This document shows positions 1-7,992 of a DNA stretch of 64,000 nt, in pieces. The stretch comes from Streptosporangium pseudovulgare (GTDB lineage: Bacteria; Actinomycetota; Actinomycetes; Streptosporangiales; Streptosporangiaceae), in the NCBI RefSeq assembly GCF_014648055.1, contig NZ_BMQJ01000013.1:124001-188000 (forward strand). Direction: 5' to 3'. Position 1 is the first letter of the stretch. Every line of letters starts with the position of its first letter. Under the pieces are notes generated by a model. That model was not told the DNA's origin. It made no database searches and saw only the letters and a program-made list of their open reading frames with translations. Position numbers and translations under genes: made by a program.

Positions 1-1
1 C

Positions 2-258
2 CAGCAACTGCCCGGCGCCACGCTGATCAAGGCCTCAACGCCATGTTCGCCACCTATATGGCTCCCGATCCCCGGCACCAGGACAGCAACCAGGTCGTCT
101 TCCTCGCCGGTGACGACGAGAGCGCCAAGACCCCCTTCACACGGCTGCTGACCGAATTCGGGTTCGCGCCGGTCGACCTTGGCGCGCTGCGCGAAGGCGG
201 GGCGCTCATGCAACTCGGCGGGCCGCTGAGCGGCAAGCACTTCCTGTTCCAGGGCTGA
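2..258 (+). CDS. C-terminal part of an F420-dependent NADP reductase-like oxidoreductase, 5' cut by window, apparent frameshift
   Basis: The last 71 codons (from 43) read MFATYM, then NQVVFLAGDD and LREGGALMQLGGPLSG, the typical C-terminus of NADPH-dependent F420 reductase-like, COG2085-type dinucleotide-binding proteins. The upstream bases continue the family pattern only in another frame: frame 2 gives QQLPGATLIKA, then the expected FNAMF appears in frame 1. One T appears to be missing at about position 35 (GCCTCAAC where GCCTTCAAC is expected). This is either a disabling frameshift or a base-call error. The start lies outside the window. The gene sits 47 bases before an NTF2-like gene on the same strand and could be co-transcribed with it. 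The family call is firm for the visible part; the intactness of the gene is not. Confidence 0.65.
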   Translation, partial: ATARRHADQGLNAMFATYMAPDPRHQDSNQVVFLAGDDESAKTPFTRLLTEFGFAPVDLGALREGGALMQLGGPLSGKHFLFQG

Positions 259-305
259 GGCCCGACCGACACCCTCAAGAGACGAAGAGACAAAGGACAA
301 GGACG

Positions 306-722
306 ATGGCACCAGATGCTCAGACCTCGCGGACCGTGGCCGAGAAATTCCTGGAGCGCCTCGGCAGGCAGGACCCCGACGGCATCCAGGAACTGTTCTC
401 CGAGGAGATCGACTGGCACGTCCCCGGCAGCGACGCGCTGCCCTGGACCGGGCGCCGTACCCGCCGGGAGGAGGTCGCCCTCTACTTCACCACCATGTGG
501 CCGCACTTCGCGCACGGCCAGAGCGAGGTCGTGCTGGAGCGCTTTATCGTCGACGGTGGTGACGTGGTGCTGCTGGCAGTCTTCACGCACACCGCCGTGG
601 CCAGCGGCAAGGAGTTCACCACACCGGTGGCCATGCACCTGGCGGTCGAGGACGGCCGAATCGTTCGCATGCACCTGTACGAGGACACACTGACCGTCGC
701 CGAGGCGTTCAACGCCGGCTGA
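306..722 (+). CDS. NTF2-like / SnoaL-like domain protein
   Basis: This is a 138-residue single-domain protein of the nuclear transport factor 2 superfamily (ketosteroid isomerase/SnoaL fold). Characteristic features are an N-terminal helix (RTVAEKFLERLGRQD), then LFSEEIDWHVPG, the central WPHFAHGQSEV strand and the terminal DGRIVRMHLYEDT strand. Members act as small isomerases, cyclases, dehydratases or ligand binders, and the substrate cannot be told from sequence. The ATG at 306 is preceded by an AAGGAC ribosome-binding sequence. It follows the reductase-like tail closely on the same strand, a frequent pairing in actinobacteria, which suggests a small redox or detoxification operon. The role remains generic. 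Confidence 0.8.
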   Translation: MAPDAQTSRTVAEKFLERLGRQDPDGIQELFSEEIDWHVPGSDALPWTGRRTRREEVALYFTTMWPHFAHGQSEVVLERFIVDGGDVVLLAVFTHTAVASGKEFTTPVAMHLAVEDGRIVRMHLYEDTLTVAEAFNAG

Positions 723-1203
723 GCGGAGGACACTCAGGGACCCCGCGGCCCGGGGCGGCCCGGCCGGGCATGTACGCACAGGGTCAGCCGAGACACAGCC
801 GAAGCCGAAACGGAGAGCAGAACTCGCCCCCAGCCAATTGCTGCCGGTCAGCACGTTGGGGCGGTCGGCCTTCGGCGATGACTGCCGACCAGGTCCCCCA
901 GCGTCGCCAGGCCGTCGGCCGGTGTCGCCATGTCGACCAGCGTGCCGCCCGCCGGGCCTGCCGCGCTGGGAACTTGACCGGCGCCCACGGACTTTCGCCC
1001 CCCACCGTGTTCCGCCGGTCTCCGGCCTCCTCGCCCGGCTGAATGGTGTTCGCAAACGTTTGCCGACAGGCAGGCGACGCGTCCAATGAACCCGTGCAAT
1101 CCGGGGGGTCACGGCAGCGCGAATCCAATCAGATCCGATGGCGATTGCTGACAGGGTTTGACGACAGATAGGGTCCGATCCTCCGTACGGAAGGGGGCCC
1201 TCG
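723..1203. other. Gene-poor interval with a LacI-type palindrome
   Basis: No convincing gene lies in these 481 bases. A perfect 12-bp palindrome GCAAACGTTTGC at 1052-1063, with a central CG, has the form of a LacI-family operator. The minus strand around 890-1000 could encode a short stretch reading PAGGTLVDMATPADGL that is faintly like a medium-chain dehydrogenase, possibly a decayed gene. I do not call it. The bases just before 1204 would have to hold the recombinase promoter. Confidence 0.4.
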
Positions 1204-2058
1204 GTGGCGAACCTGGTCTACAAGAGGGTCTCGACCGACCAGCAGTCGACCGCCCGGCAGAACCTCGTCCTGGACGAAGCCGGGATTGAGGAGCCGGTCG
1301 TCTTCGAGGAACAGGCTGGCACCTCCAGCCGCCTCCACCCCCTGGAGCGCCCGAAGTTCGGCGAGTTGCTGACGTACGCGCGGACGGGCGACACCGTGCA
1401 CATCTCCGAGATGTTCCGCCTTGTGCGCGGCACTGGGCACATCCTCGACGTGTTCGACGTCCTGCATCGCGACCGTCTCTCCCTGCGCATTCACGACGGC
1501 GTGTTCTCCGCGGTGGACCTCACCGCCCGCCACCCGCGCACCGGAGAGCTGCTGTCCACCGTGAAGTTCATGGTGCAGCCCCTCGCCGCCGCCGGCGAAC
1601 TCCAGCGCGAGCTGACCTACGACGGGCTGCGGGCCGCCGAGGCCAAGGGCGGCAAGGGCGGGTGCCGCCCTGCCGTCCCGGCCGACAAGACCGACGCCGT
1701 ACGCACCGCGTACCTGGAAGGCCGGTCCATCGCCGCCCTCGCCCGCGACCACGGCGTCAGCCGCGGCGCCATCCGTACCGCCGTCGCCGACCTCCTGCCC
1801 GAGTACACAGCCGCCGACCCGGACGCCCCGGCCCCGGAAGCGCCGGTCGCCCTCGACATGCCCGGCAAGGTCGCCGACTTCCTCCGCACCGCCGACCTGG
1901 GACCCGCCGAGCGCGCCACGCTCGACCAGGGCGTGCCCGTACGGCGCGGCCAGGGCTACACCCTGCGCGTCACCGCCGTCCCGGCGATCCACCGCCGACT
2001 CCTCGGCCTCTGCCAGTCTCTCGGTGGCACCCCGGGGAACACGGCAGTCCCGGCATAG
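1204..2058 (+). CDS. Serine recombinase (resolvase/invertase family) with C-terminal extension
   Basis: The N-terminal catalytic domain begins LVYKRVSTDQQS, where the Ser in the RVS motif is the expected nucleophile. It is followed by VVFEEQAGTS, LLTYARTGDTVHISEM, then LAAAGELQRELTYDGL and the E-helix hinge (to about residue 150). A helix-turn-helix (SIAALARDHGVSRGAIRTAV, about residues 176-195) should bind DNA. About 85 extra residues follow the HTH, more than in classical Tn3 resolvases (about 185 aa), and resemble accessory domains of plasmid- or phage-borne actinobacterial resolvases. The GTG at 1204 is used because it immediately precedes the conserved ANLVYKRVST start. No partner transposase or clear res site was seen nearby, so it may be a stranded mobile-element gene. 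Confidence 0.85.
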   Translation: MANLVYKRVSTDQQSTARQNLVLDEAGIEEPVVFEEQAGTSSRLHPLERPKFGELLTYARTGDTVHISEMFRLVRGTGHILDVFDVLHRDRLSLRIHDGVFSAVDLTARHPRTGELLSTVKFMVQPLAAAGELQRELTYDGLRAAEAKGGKGGCRPAVPADKTDAVRTAYLEGRSIAALARDHGVSRGAIRTAVADLLPEYTAADPDAPAPEAPVALDMPGKVADFLRTADLGPAERATLDQGVPVRRGQGYTLRVTAVPAIHRRLLGLCQSLGGTPGNTAVPA

Positions 2059-2390
2059 CGCAAGGCCCGCCGCGAGTACGCGAACCGCGTCAGCACACTC
2101 GATCAATAACCAAGATCATCTCGTGGCGGGTTTCTGGCGTATCTGGGTCATGTCCCATCTGGGATGGGTGGGGTTCGTGACGGCGATGGCGGGCCGGGCG
2201 GGGGTGGAGGCGACGCCGTCGGTGCTGGTGGAGGGGCTGGGGGTGTCGGCCGATTCGGCGTCGATCGTGGGGGCGGTGCTGGAGGCGGGCCGGGGGTGAG
2301 GGGGCTGCCGTGGTATCCGCCGAACATCCGGAACATGTGACCGACCGGCGGAAACGACGGTCGCCGTGGGTGCGGCGGGGGTATGACGAC
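2059..2390. other. Gene-poor interval, G-rich on the + strand
   Basis: This interval lies between the recombinase and the 3' end of the TetR gene. A 49-codon open frame at 2150-2299 with actinobacterial third-position bias has no recognisable family and no ribosome-binding site; it may be a relic. A small dyad TCCCATCTGGGA is at 2153-2164. Nothing else can be supported. Confidence 0.3.
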
Positions 2391-3002
2391 TCACTGGGCT
2401 TCGGGAGGTTCCCGGTCGATCTGTGGCCGGGGCCCCATGCCAGCGAAAAGGACGTTGAGAATCCGGTCGACATACTCATGGGTCAGTTGTTCCTGAGTGA
2501 TCAGGAGTTGGAAGTACAGCGGGCCGGACAGGATCGCCATCGCCAGGTCGAGGTCGAAGGCGGGCGACAGCTGGCCCTGGTCGCGGGCCGTCTTCAGTCG
2601 GGCGATGGTCTTGTCCGCCTGTGGGGCGATGAAGCGCTCGTTGAGCGTGGCGGCGATCTGGGGATCGTGCTGGGCCTCGCCGATCAGGGCCTTGAACAAG
2701 GGGCCGAAGGGTGGCCTGCCCAGCAGATCGACGGCCGCGTAGATCTGCGCGCGCAGGTCGGCGACGAGGTCGCCGGTCTCGGGGTAGTCCAGGCCGGGCT
2801 CGTTCAGCGACAGCAGCGAGTCGAGCAGCAGGGCTCCCTTGGATGACCATCGGCGGTAGATGGTCTGCTTGCTGGCGCCCGCACGGGCCGCGACCGCCTC
2901 GATGCTCAGTTTGGCGTAACCGATCTCCTGGCCGAGTTCCAGCGTGGTCCGCATGATGGCCTCGGTTCGGTCGGCGCCGCGACGGTGGGGCGTGTCGGTC
3001 AT
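2391..3002 (-). CDS. TetR-family transcriptional regulator
   Basis: A 203-residue TetR/AcrR repressor. The N-terminal HTH (about residues 15-60) contains YAKLSIEAVAARAGASKQTI followed by YRRWSSKGALLLD. The rest is an all-helical ligand-binding and dimerisation domain resembling TetR_C families. The ATG at 3002 lies next to two operator-like palindromes (3012-3041 and 3065-3096) in the intergenic region shared with the divergent acetyltransferase relic and FAD monooxygenase. It therefore probably represses itself and the divergent drug-modification genes until a ligand binds. The ligand is unknown. Confidence 0.9.
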   Translation of the reverse strand: MTDTPHRRGADRTEAIMRTTLELGQEIGYAKLSIEAVAARAGASKQTIYRRWSSKGALLLDSLLSLNEPGLDYPETGDLVADLRAQIYAAVDLLGRPPFGPLFKALIGEAQHDPQIAATLNERFIAPQADKTIARLKTARDQGQLSPAFDLDLAMAILSGPLYFQLLITQEQLTHEYVDRILNVLFAGMGPRPQIDREPPEAQ

Positions 3003-3011
3003 GCCGGCACT

Positions 3012-3041
3012 TTATCGGTACGGAACGGTTCGTACTTGACA
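3012..3041. promoter_or_regulatory. Imperfect TetR operator next to the repressor start
   Basis: TTATCGGTACGG followed by AACGGTTCGTAC matches the left arm of the perfect palindrome at 3065-3096 and a degenerate right arm. It lies immediately upstream of the repressor start at 3002, consistent with autoregulation. Confidence 0.6.
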
Positions 3042-3064
3042 CCGGAACCCGGCTTGGACATCAT

Positions 3065-3096
3065 CTTATCGGTACGGTGCGTTCCGTACCGATAAG
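3065..3096. promoter_or_regulatory. Perfect TetR operator palindrome
   Basis: Two 13-bp arms, CTTATCGGTACGG and CCGTACCGATAAG, are separated by TGCGTT. The dyad lies between the divergent TetR gene and the acetyltransferase relic/monooxygenase, so it is the likely main operator. Confidence 0.75.
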
Positions 3097-3221
3097 AACG
3101 GTCAGGTCGAAGCCCGTCCTCAAGGACGACAAGCGGGTGCGCCCTACCTCGGCGCGCACGACGCCAAGGCAACCAGGTCTGACGTTCTCCACCACATCAT
3201 CGGAAAGATGACGATTTCGTG

Positions 3222-3386
3222 ATGTCTGTTCCCGCCGACCCGTCCGCGGTGCACCCCATGCCCGGCCGGCCGCGCCTGGTGCTGCTGAAACCACTGGTCA
3301 TCTCGCCGCTGATAGAGGTCGGGGAGTTCTCCTACTACGACGACCCCGACGACCCGGCCTCCACCGTGGCCGACCTCGGAAGCTGA
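3222..3386 (+). pseudogene. N-terminal remnant of a Vat/CatB-type xenobiotic O-acetyltransferase
   Basis: The 54-codon frame reads MSVPADPSAVHPMPGRPR, then LVLLKPLVISPLIEVGEFS and YYDDPDDP, the start of hexapeptide-repeat acetyltransferases of the Vat (streptogramin A)/CatB family, normally about 210 residues. It then runs DPASTVADLGS and stops at 3384, before any left-handed beta-helix or the catalytic His. The 3' two-thirds have been replaced by the region leading into the FAD monooxygenase. A ribosome-binding sequence (GGAAAG) and the TetR operator remain upstream, so the relic may still be transcribed as a leader. The family assignment rests on the N-terminus only. Confidence 0.7.
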
Positions 3387-3565
3387 CAAATCGCACGATG
3401 ACCCATCACGATCCCACCTCGGCCACGCCGTCCCCGGGCCAGGCCGGCACCACACCGTCGCCGGAGCCGCCCGGGAGAGCATCGGCCGGGCCCGGGATCA
3501 GCGGACCGGAAAGCAACGACATGCGCACGCTGACGACGAGGACGAATGACGAGGAAGGCAGTCAG

Positions 3566-5095
3566 GTGACCAACGCCGATGTGATCATTGTGGGAGCCGG
3601 TCCGACCGGCCTGATGCTGGCCGCCGAGCTGCGGCTGGCCGGGGTGCGGCCGCTGGTGCTCGAGCGGCAGCCGCACCGCCGCGACACCCCGAAGGCAGGC
3701 GGCCTGGGCGGGCAGATCCTGGAACTGCTGCGCTACCGCGGCCTGCTGGAGCGCTTCGAGGCCGCCTGCCCGGGACCGCCGCCCGCGCCCCGGTTCCCGT
3801 TCGGCGGCGTGCATCTGGACTTCACCCAGCTCGCCGACCCGCCGCTGCATGCGCTGCCACTACCGCAGCAACTGCTGGAGCGGCTGCTCGACGAGCGCGC
3901 CGCCGAGCTCGAGACCGACGTCCGGCGCGGGCACGAGGTCACCGGCATCAGCCAGGACGAGACCGTGGTCAGCGTGGACGTGCGCGGCCCGGACGGGCCG
4001 TACCGGGTGCGGGCCCGCTACCTGGTGGGCTGCGACGGCGCGCGCAGCCGCGTCCGTGACCGGGCCGGGATCGGCTTCCCCGGCACCGTCTACCCGGAGG
4101 TCAACCGGCTGGCCCAGGTCACCCTGCCCGATTCGGTGACCGTGCTCGGCAACGGCGACCTCGACGTCCCCGGCTTCGGCACGGTCCGCGCCGGCTTCAC
4201 CCGCACCGACCACGGCCTGCTCGGCCTCGGCTCCGCACCCGGCGCCACGAGCGTCTCCCTCTACACCATCGAGGACGAGAGCGTCGAGTACGACGACGAC
4301 GTCCCGATGACCGTCACCGAACTCCAGGACAGCATCCACCGCGTGCTCGGCGCACACCTGCCGATCGCCGGAACGACCCGGCTGTCCCGCTTCACCTTCA
4401 AGGCCCGCCAGGCCGACCACTACAGGAAAGGCCGGATCCTGCTGGCCGGGGACGCGGCCCACCTGTTCCCGGCCACCGGAGTGGCGCTCAACGCGGGCAT
4501 GCTGGACGCCGTCAACCTTGCCTGGAAACTGGCCGCCGACCTGCACGGCCGGGCCCCGCTCGGCCTGCTGGACACCTACCACACCGAACGCCACCTCGCC
4601 GGCGCCCGCACCATGCTGCACACCCGGGCCCAGGTGGCGTTGCGGCGCGGCCACGACGCGGCCGCCGAAGCCCTGCGCGAGGTGTTCCAGGAACTGCTCG
4701 GCGACGAGCAGCCGCTGCGCCGCATGGGAGCCCTCGTCGCCGGCACCGACCTCCGCTACCCCATGCCCGGCTCGGGCCACCACCCGCTGACCGGCACCTT
4801 CGCCCCGGACCTCACCCTGCACGCCGACGATGGCGTGACCAGCCTCGCCCAGCTCATGCACCCCGCCAGACCCGTCCTGCTCGACCTCGCCGGCCGCCCG
4901 GACCTGCGCGAGGCCGCCCATGACTGGAAGGATCGCATCGACGTCCACACCGCCAAGACCGGCGACCGTCCGGCCGACGCCCTGCTGATCCGCCCGGACG
5001 CCCACATCGCCTGGGCCGCACCCGTCGGCGAACCCGCCGGCACCGCCGCACCCGCGTTGCGCGAAGCGCTCTCCCACTGGTTCGGCACACCCTGA
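3566..5095 (+). CDS. FAD-dependent aromatic/antibiotic monooxygenase (class A flavoprotein, FAD_binding_3)
   Basis: A flavoprotein hydroxylase of about 509 residues. Visible are the dinucleotide-binding fold VIIVGAGPTGLMLAAEL (residues about 5-21), the NAD(P)H/FAD DG motif YLVGCDGARSRVRDRAG, and the GD motif RILLAGDAAHLFPATGVALN. The C-terminal 90 residues resemble the thioredoxin-like tail of phenol-hydroxylase/Rox-type enzymes. The GTG at 3566 is preferred to the in-frame ATG at 3398 because GAGGAAGG lies 7 bases upstream and the first 56 residues of the longer form are low-complexity. With a divergent TetR and an acetyltransferase relic it fits an inducible drug-detoxification cassette. 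The substrate cannot be assigned; rifampicin, tetracycline or aromatic compounds are possibilities for the family. Confidence 0.85.
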   Translation: MTNADVIIVGAGPTGLMLAAELRLAGVRPLVLERQPHRRDTPKAGGLGGQILELLRYRGLLERFEAACPGPPPAPRFPFGGVHLDFTQLADPPLHALPLPQQLLERLLDERAAELETDVRRGHEVTGISQDETVVSVDVRGPDGPYRVRARYLVGCDGARSRVRDRAGIGFPGTVYPEVNRLAQVTLPDSVTVLGNGDLDVPGFGTVRAGFTRTDHGLLGLGSAPGATSVSLYTIEDESVEYDDDVPMTVTELQDSIHRVLGAHLPIAGTTRLSRFTFKARQADHYRKGRILLAGDAAHLFPATGVALNAGMLDAVNLAWKLAADLHGRAPLGLLDTYHTERHLAGARTMLHTRAQVALRRGHDAAAEALREVFQELLGDEQPLRRMGALVAGTDLRYPMPGSGHHPLTGTFAPDLTLHADDGVTSLAQLMHPARPVLLDLAGRPDLREAAHDWKDRIDVHTAKTGDRPADALLIRPDAHIAWAAPVGEPAGTAAPALREALSHWFGTP

Positions 5096-5239
5096 CGCGG
5101 ATCAGACACCGGCCGGGTGCGGCACAGGCGGCCCGCCCGGTCCGGCCCCGAAGCACACAGCTCCACCTCATAACCGATTTTTCGTGTTTCTTACTATTTT
5201 TCCCGATTATCTAGGCTTTTTGATGCCCAGGGGTCTGGC

Positions 5240-6379
5240 ATGGACACGGGGCCTTTGCTGCTGACGGTGGTGGTGGCCGCGGCATTGGTCTTCGCCTTCA
5301 CCAACGGATTCCACGACGCGGCGAACGCGGTGGCGACGTCGGTGGCGACGGGGGCGTTGCGGCCGTACGCGGCGGTGGGGCTGTCGGCGGTGCTGAACTT
5401 CGCCGGGGCCTTCCTGTCGCTGGAGGTCGCGGCGACGGTGGCCGAGGGGATCGTGGACAGCAGGGTGATCACGTTGCCGGTCGTCTTCGCGGGGCTGATG
5501 GGCGGCATGCTGTGGAATCTGGTGACGTGGTATCTGGGGATGCCGTCGAGTTCTTCGCACGCGCTGGTCGGCGGGCTGGTGGGGGCGGCGTTCGTGGCGG
5601 TGGGGGCGTCGGCCGTCAAGGGGATGGGGGTGGTGTCGGTGGTGCTGCTGCCGGCGCTGTTGTCCCCGGTGGCGGCGATGCTGGTGGCGGGCGCCGGGTC
5701 GTGGGCGGTGCGGTGGGTGACGCGGAGCGTGCCGGAGGGGATGCGGGAACGGGGCTTCCGGGTGGGGCAGATCGGCTCGGCGTCGCTGGTGGCGCTGGCG
5801 CACGGGACGAACGACGCGCAGAAGACGATGGGTGTGATCATGCTGGCGCTGGTCACCGGGGGCGCGGTGGGCGCGGGTGAGGCTCCCGCGGGGTGGGTGG
5901 TGGTGAGCAGCGCGGCGGCGATGGCGGCGGGGACCTTCTTCGGGGGATGGCGGATAGTCCGTACGGTGGGCCGGGGGCTGGTGCGGATCCGGGGCGCGGA
6001 GGGGTTCACGGCGGAGAGCGGGTCGGCGGCGTTGATCCTGGTGGCGTCGGATTCGGGGTTCCCGTTGTCGACGATGCAGGTGTGCTGCGGTTCGGTGGTC
6101 GGCGCGGGGATGCACCAGGGGCTGTCGAGGGTGCGCTGGAGGGTGGTCGCGGAGCTGGCGGTGGTGTGGCTGGTGACGTTGCCGGGCGCGGCGGTGCTGG
6201 GGGCGCTGGTGTGGTGGGGGGCGCAGTGGGTCGGCGGGATGCAGGGCGTGGGGTTGATGTTCGTCCTGGCGCTGGTGGCGGCGTTCTGGTTCTACGTGGC
6301 GGCCGATCTGCGGCCGGTGAACGCCTCCAACGTCAATGCCGAGCGGAGGGGACGCCGGATGAAGTGGGAGGAGGCGTGA
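5240..6379 (+). CDS. Inorganic phosphate transporter, Pit family
   Basis: A 379-residue multi-pass membrane protein of the PiT/PHO4 family, which imports metal-phosphate or phosphate with H+ or Na+. The two signature repeats are present: FTNGFHDAANAVATSVATG near the N-terminus and LVALAHGTNDAQKTMGV in the middle. Conserved PSSSSHALVGG follows the first repeat. The C-terminal half has QVCCGSVVGAG in place of the usual second SSSH-like element, as in other actinobacterial low-affinity Pit proteins. The ATG at 5240 follows a CAGGGG ribosome-binding sequence and an AT-rich promoter region (5170-5230). It overlaps a small membrane protein gene by 4 bases. I see no clear PhoP direct repeats. Confidence 0.92.
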   Translation: MDTGPLLLTVVVAAALVFAFTNGFHDAANAVATSVATGALRPYAAVGLSAVLNFAGAFLSLEVAATVAEGIVDSRVITLPVVFAGLMGGMLWNLVTWYLGMPSSSSHALVGGLVGAAFVAVGASAVKGMGVVSVVLLPALLSPVAAMLVAGAGSWAVRWVTRSVPEGMRERGFRVGQIGSASLVALAHGTNDAQKTMGVIMLALVTGGAVGAGEAPAGWVVVSSAAAMAAGTFFGGWRIVRTVGRGLVRIRGAEGFTAESGSAALILVASDSGFPLSTMQVCCGSVVGAGMHQGLSRVRWRVVAELAVVWLVTLPGAAVLGALVWWGAQWVGGMQGVGLMFVLALVAAFWFYVAADLRPVNASNVNAERRGRRMKWEEA

Positions 6380-6615
6380 CGGTGTTCGACGGTGAGATGA
6401 GGGAGTTCCTGCGGGTGGTGCTGGTGGCGTTCGCCGGTGGGGTGGGCTGGGTGACGGTGTACGCGCTGGGTGTGGCGGGTGTCTCGGCGGCACGGCGGGG
6501 CGGAGGGCGCCGGGCGGCGGGATGGGTGCTCGCGGTGGTGTGCTTCCTGGTGGCGGTGGCCGGGGTGGTGGTGGGGCTGCGGCTGATGCTGACCGGGCGG
6601 GGGAGCCTAGAGTGA
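6376..6615 (+). CDS. Small membrane protein coupled to the Pit transporter
   Basis: A 79-residue protein starting at the GTG that overlaps the pit stop codon (GTGA, 6376-6379), so it is translationally coupled. It has two predicted membrane segments: VVLVAFAGGVGWVTVYALGV, and AAGWVLAVVCFLVAVAGVVV with a short loop between. Similar short proteins follow pit genes in Streptomyces. The function is unknown; an accessory or stabilising role for the transporter is an inference from coupling alone. Confidence 0.7.
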   Translation: MTVFDGEMREFLRVVLVAFAGGVGWVTVYALGVAGVSAARRGGGRRAAGWVLAVVCFLVAVAGVVVGLRLMLTGRGSLE

Positions 6616-6662
6616 GGGCACGCCCGCCGGTGCCGACGCGGGCGGAGGCGCCGGCGTGGATG

Positions 6663-7874
6663 TCACCCGGCGGGCTCCTGCCAGGTGACGGGAAGGTGAT
6701 CGACCCCGTAGATGGCCGTGTGGGCACGGATGGGGATGGTGTGGGGCGGTACGGCGAGGCGGAGGGTCGGCAGGCGGCGTAGCAGGGCGGGGTAGGCGAC
6801 GGCGAGTTCGGTGCGGGCCAGATGCTGGCCGAGGCATTGGTGGATGCCGTGGCCGAAGGCGAGGTGGCCGGTGGGCGGCCGGGTGACGTCGAGGGTGCCG
6901 GGGTCGGGGTGCTGGCGGGGGTCGCGGTTGGCGGCGGCCAGGGCGAGGGTGACGCACTGGCCGGCGGTGATGCGGTGACCGCCGATGTCGGTGTCGCGGG
7001 TGGCGGCGCGTACGGGGCCGAGGTGGACGATGGTGAGGTAGCGCAGGAGTTCCTCGACGGCGGTGTGGGTGGCGGCGGGGTCGTCGCGGACGGTGGCGAG
7101 CTGGGCGGGGTCGGCCAGGAGCGCGAAGACGCCGAGGGCGATCATGTTGGCGGTGGTCTCGTGGCCGGCGACGAGCAGGAGCACGGAGATGTTGGTGATC
7201 TCTTCGTGGGTGAGGCCGGCGTCGCGGGTCATGTCGGTGATGAGGTCGTCTGCGGGGTGGGCGTGTTTGTGATGGGTGAGGTCGCGGAGGTAGGCGGTGA
7301 GGTCGTCGAGGGCGGCGTCGGCCTGCTGGGGGGTCGAGGCGAGGCTGAGGAGGGTGCGGGAGTCGCGCTGGAAGCGGGCGCGGTCGGTGTAGGGGACGCC
7401 GAGGAGCTCGCAGATGACGAGTGAGGGGACGGGCAGGGCGTAGGCGGGGACGAGGTCCACGGGTGGGCCGTGGTGGCACATGGCGTCGAGGTGGTGGGTG
7501 GTGATGGCTTCGATGCGGGGGCGCAGGGCTTTCATGCGGCGGACGGTGAAGTGGCCGATGAGGCGGCGGCGGTAGCGGGTGTGCTCGGGTGGGTCGGCCT
7601 GGAGGAAGAAGCCGGGGCGGTGTTGTCTTCGGCGTTGGGTGGAGTAGGGGTCGACGGGCAGATGGAGGTGCTCGGGGCGGTTGCTGAAGTGCGGGTGGGT
7701 GAGGATGGCGCGGATGACGGCGGGGTCGGTGGCGAGCCATCCCTGGTGGCCGTCGGCGTAGGTGAGGGGGCGGATGGGGGCCTGGCGGGCCCAGTGCAGG
7801 AGCTGGGGCGGGGGGTCGAAGTGGTTGGGGCGGGTGGTGGGGAGGGTGTCGGGGCGTGGCGTGGCGTGGGTCAT
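6663..7874 (-). CDS. Cytochrome P450
   Basis: A 403-residue soluble bacterial P450. Diagnostic motifs are the I-helix oxygen-activation site LLLVAGHETTANM, the K-helix ExxR in AVEELLRYL, and the haem loop LAFGHGIHQCLGQHLARTEL with the axial Cys. The early C-helix WxxxR region is represented by PPEHTRYRRRLIGHFT. Its overall style resembles CYP105/CYP107-like actinomycete hydroxylases. The ATG at 7874 follows AGGAGA. It is the last gene of a minus-strand series (DevR, PNPOx, CYP152, USP, P450) and may be a distal member of that group, with 118 bases separating it from the stress-protein gene. No DevR-like box lies directly upstream and the substrate is unknown. Confidence 0.9.
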   Translation of the reverse strand: MTHATPRPDTLPTTRPNHFDPPPQLLHWARQAPIRPLTYADGHQGWLATDPAVIRAILTHPHFSNRPEHLHLPVDPYSTQRRRQHRPGFFLQADPPEHTRYRRRLIGHFTVRRMKALRPRIEAITTHHLDAMCHHGPPVDLVPAYALPVPSLVICELLGVPYTDRARFQRDSRTLLSLASTPQQADAALDDLTAYLRDLTHHKHAHPADDLITDMTRDAGLTHEEITNISVLLLVAGHETTANMIALGVFALLADPAQLATVRDDPAATHTAVEELLRYLTIVHLGPVRAATRDTDIGGHRITAGQCVTLALAAANRDPRQHPDPGTLDVTRPPTGHLAFGHGIHQCLGQHLARTELAVAYPALLRRLPTLRLAVPPHTIPIRAHTAIYGVDHLPVTWQEPAG

Positions 7875-7992
7875 GGGCCCTGGTCTCCTCGTGGTCGGGT
7901 GCCGCGGTGGCGGTCGATGAGGAGTGTTTCCGGGGGTGGGGTGGTGGCACGCCGGGTTGATGGTTCTTTGTGGGGTGTTGAGGGTTTTCGGG

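Noticed and set aside
54..1112. 352-codon open frame on the minus strand
   Set aside because: It runs antisense to the reductase tail and NTF2-like gene, is very Arg/Gly-rich and has no family signal; a GC-rich shadow frame.
1204..2058. Serine recombinase as the resolvase of the 36-53 kb transposon
   Set aside because: It lies 34 kb outside the element boundaries, which contain their own tyrosine recombinase.
3398..3565. Longer N-terminus for the FAD monooxygenase
   Set aside because: The 56 extra residues are low-complexity, and a good ribosome-binding site precedes the GTG at 3566 directly before the FAD-binding strand.
7875..7992. DevR-like box before the 6663-7874 P450
   Set aside because: No match to GGGAC-N4-GTCCC better than chance was found in this interval.
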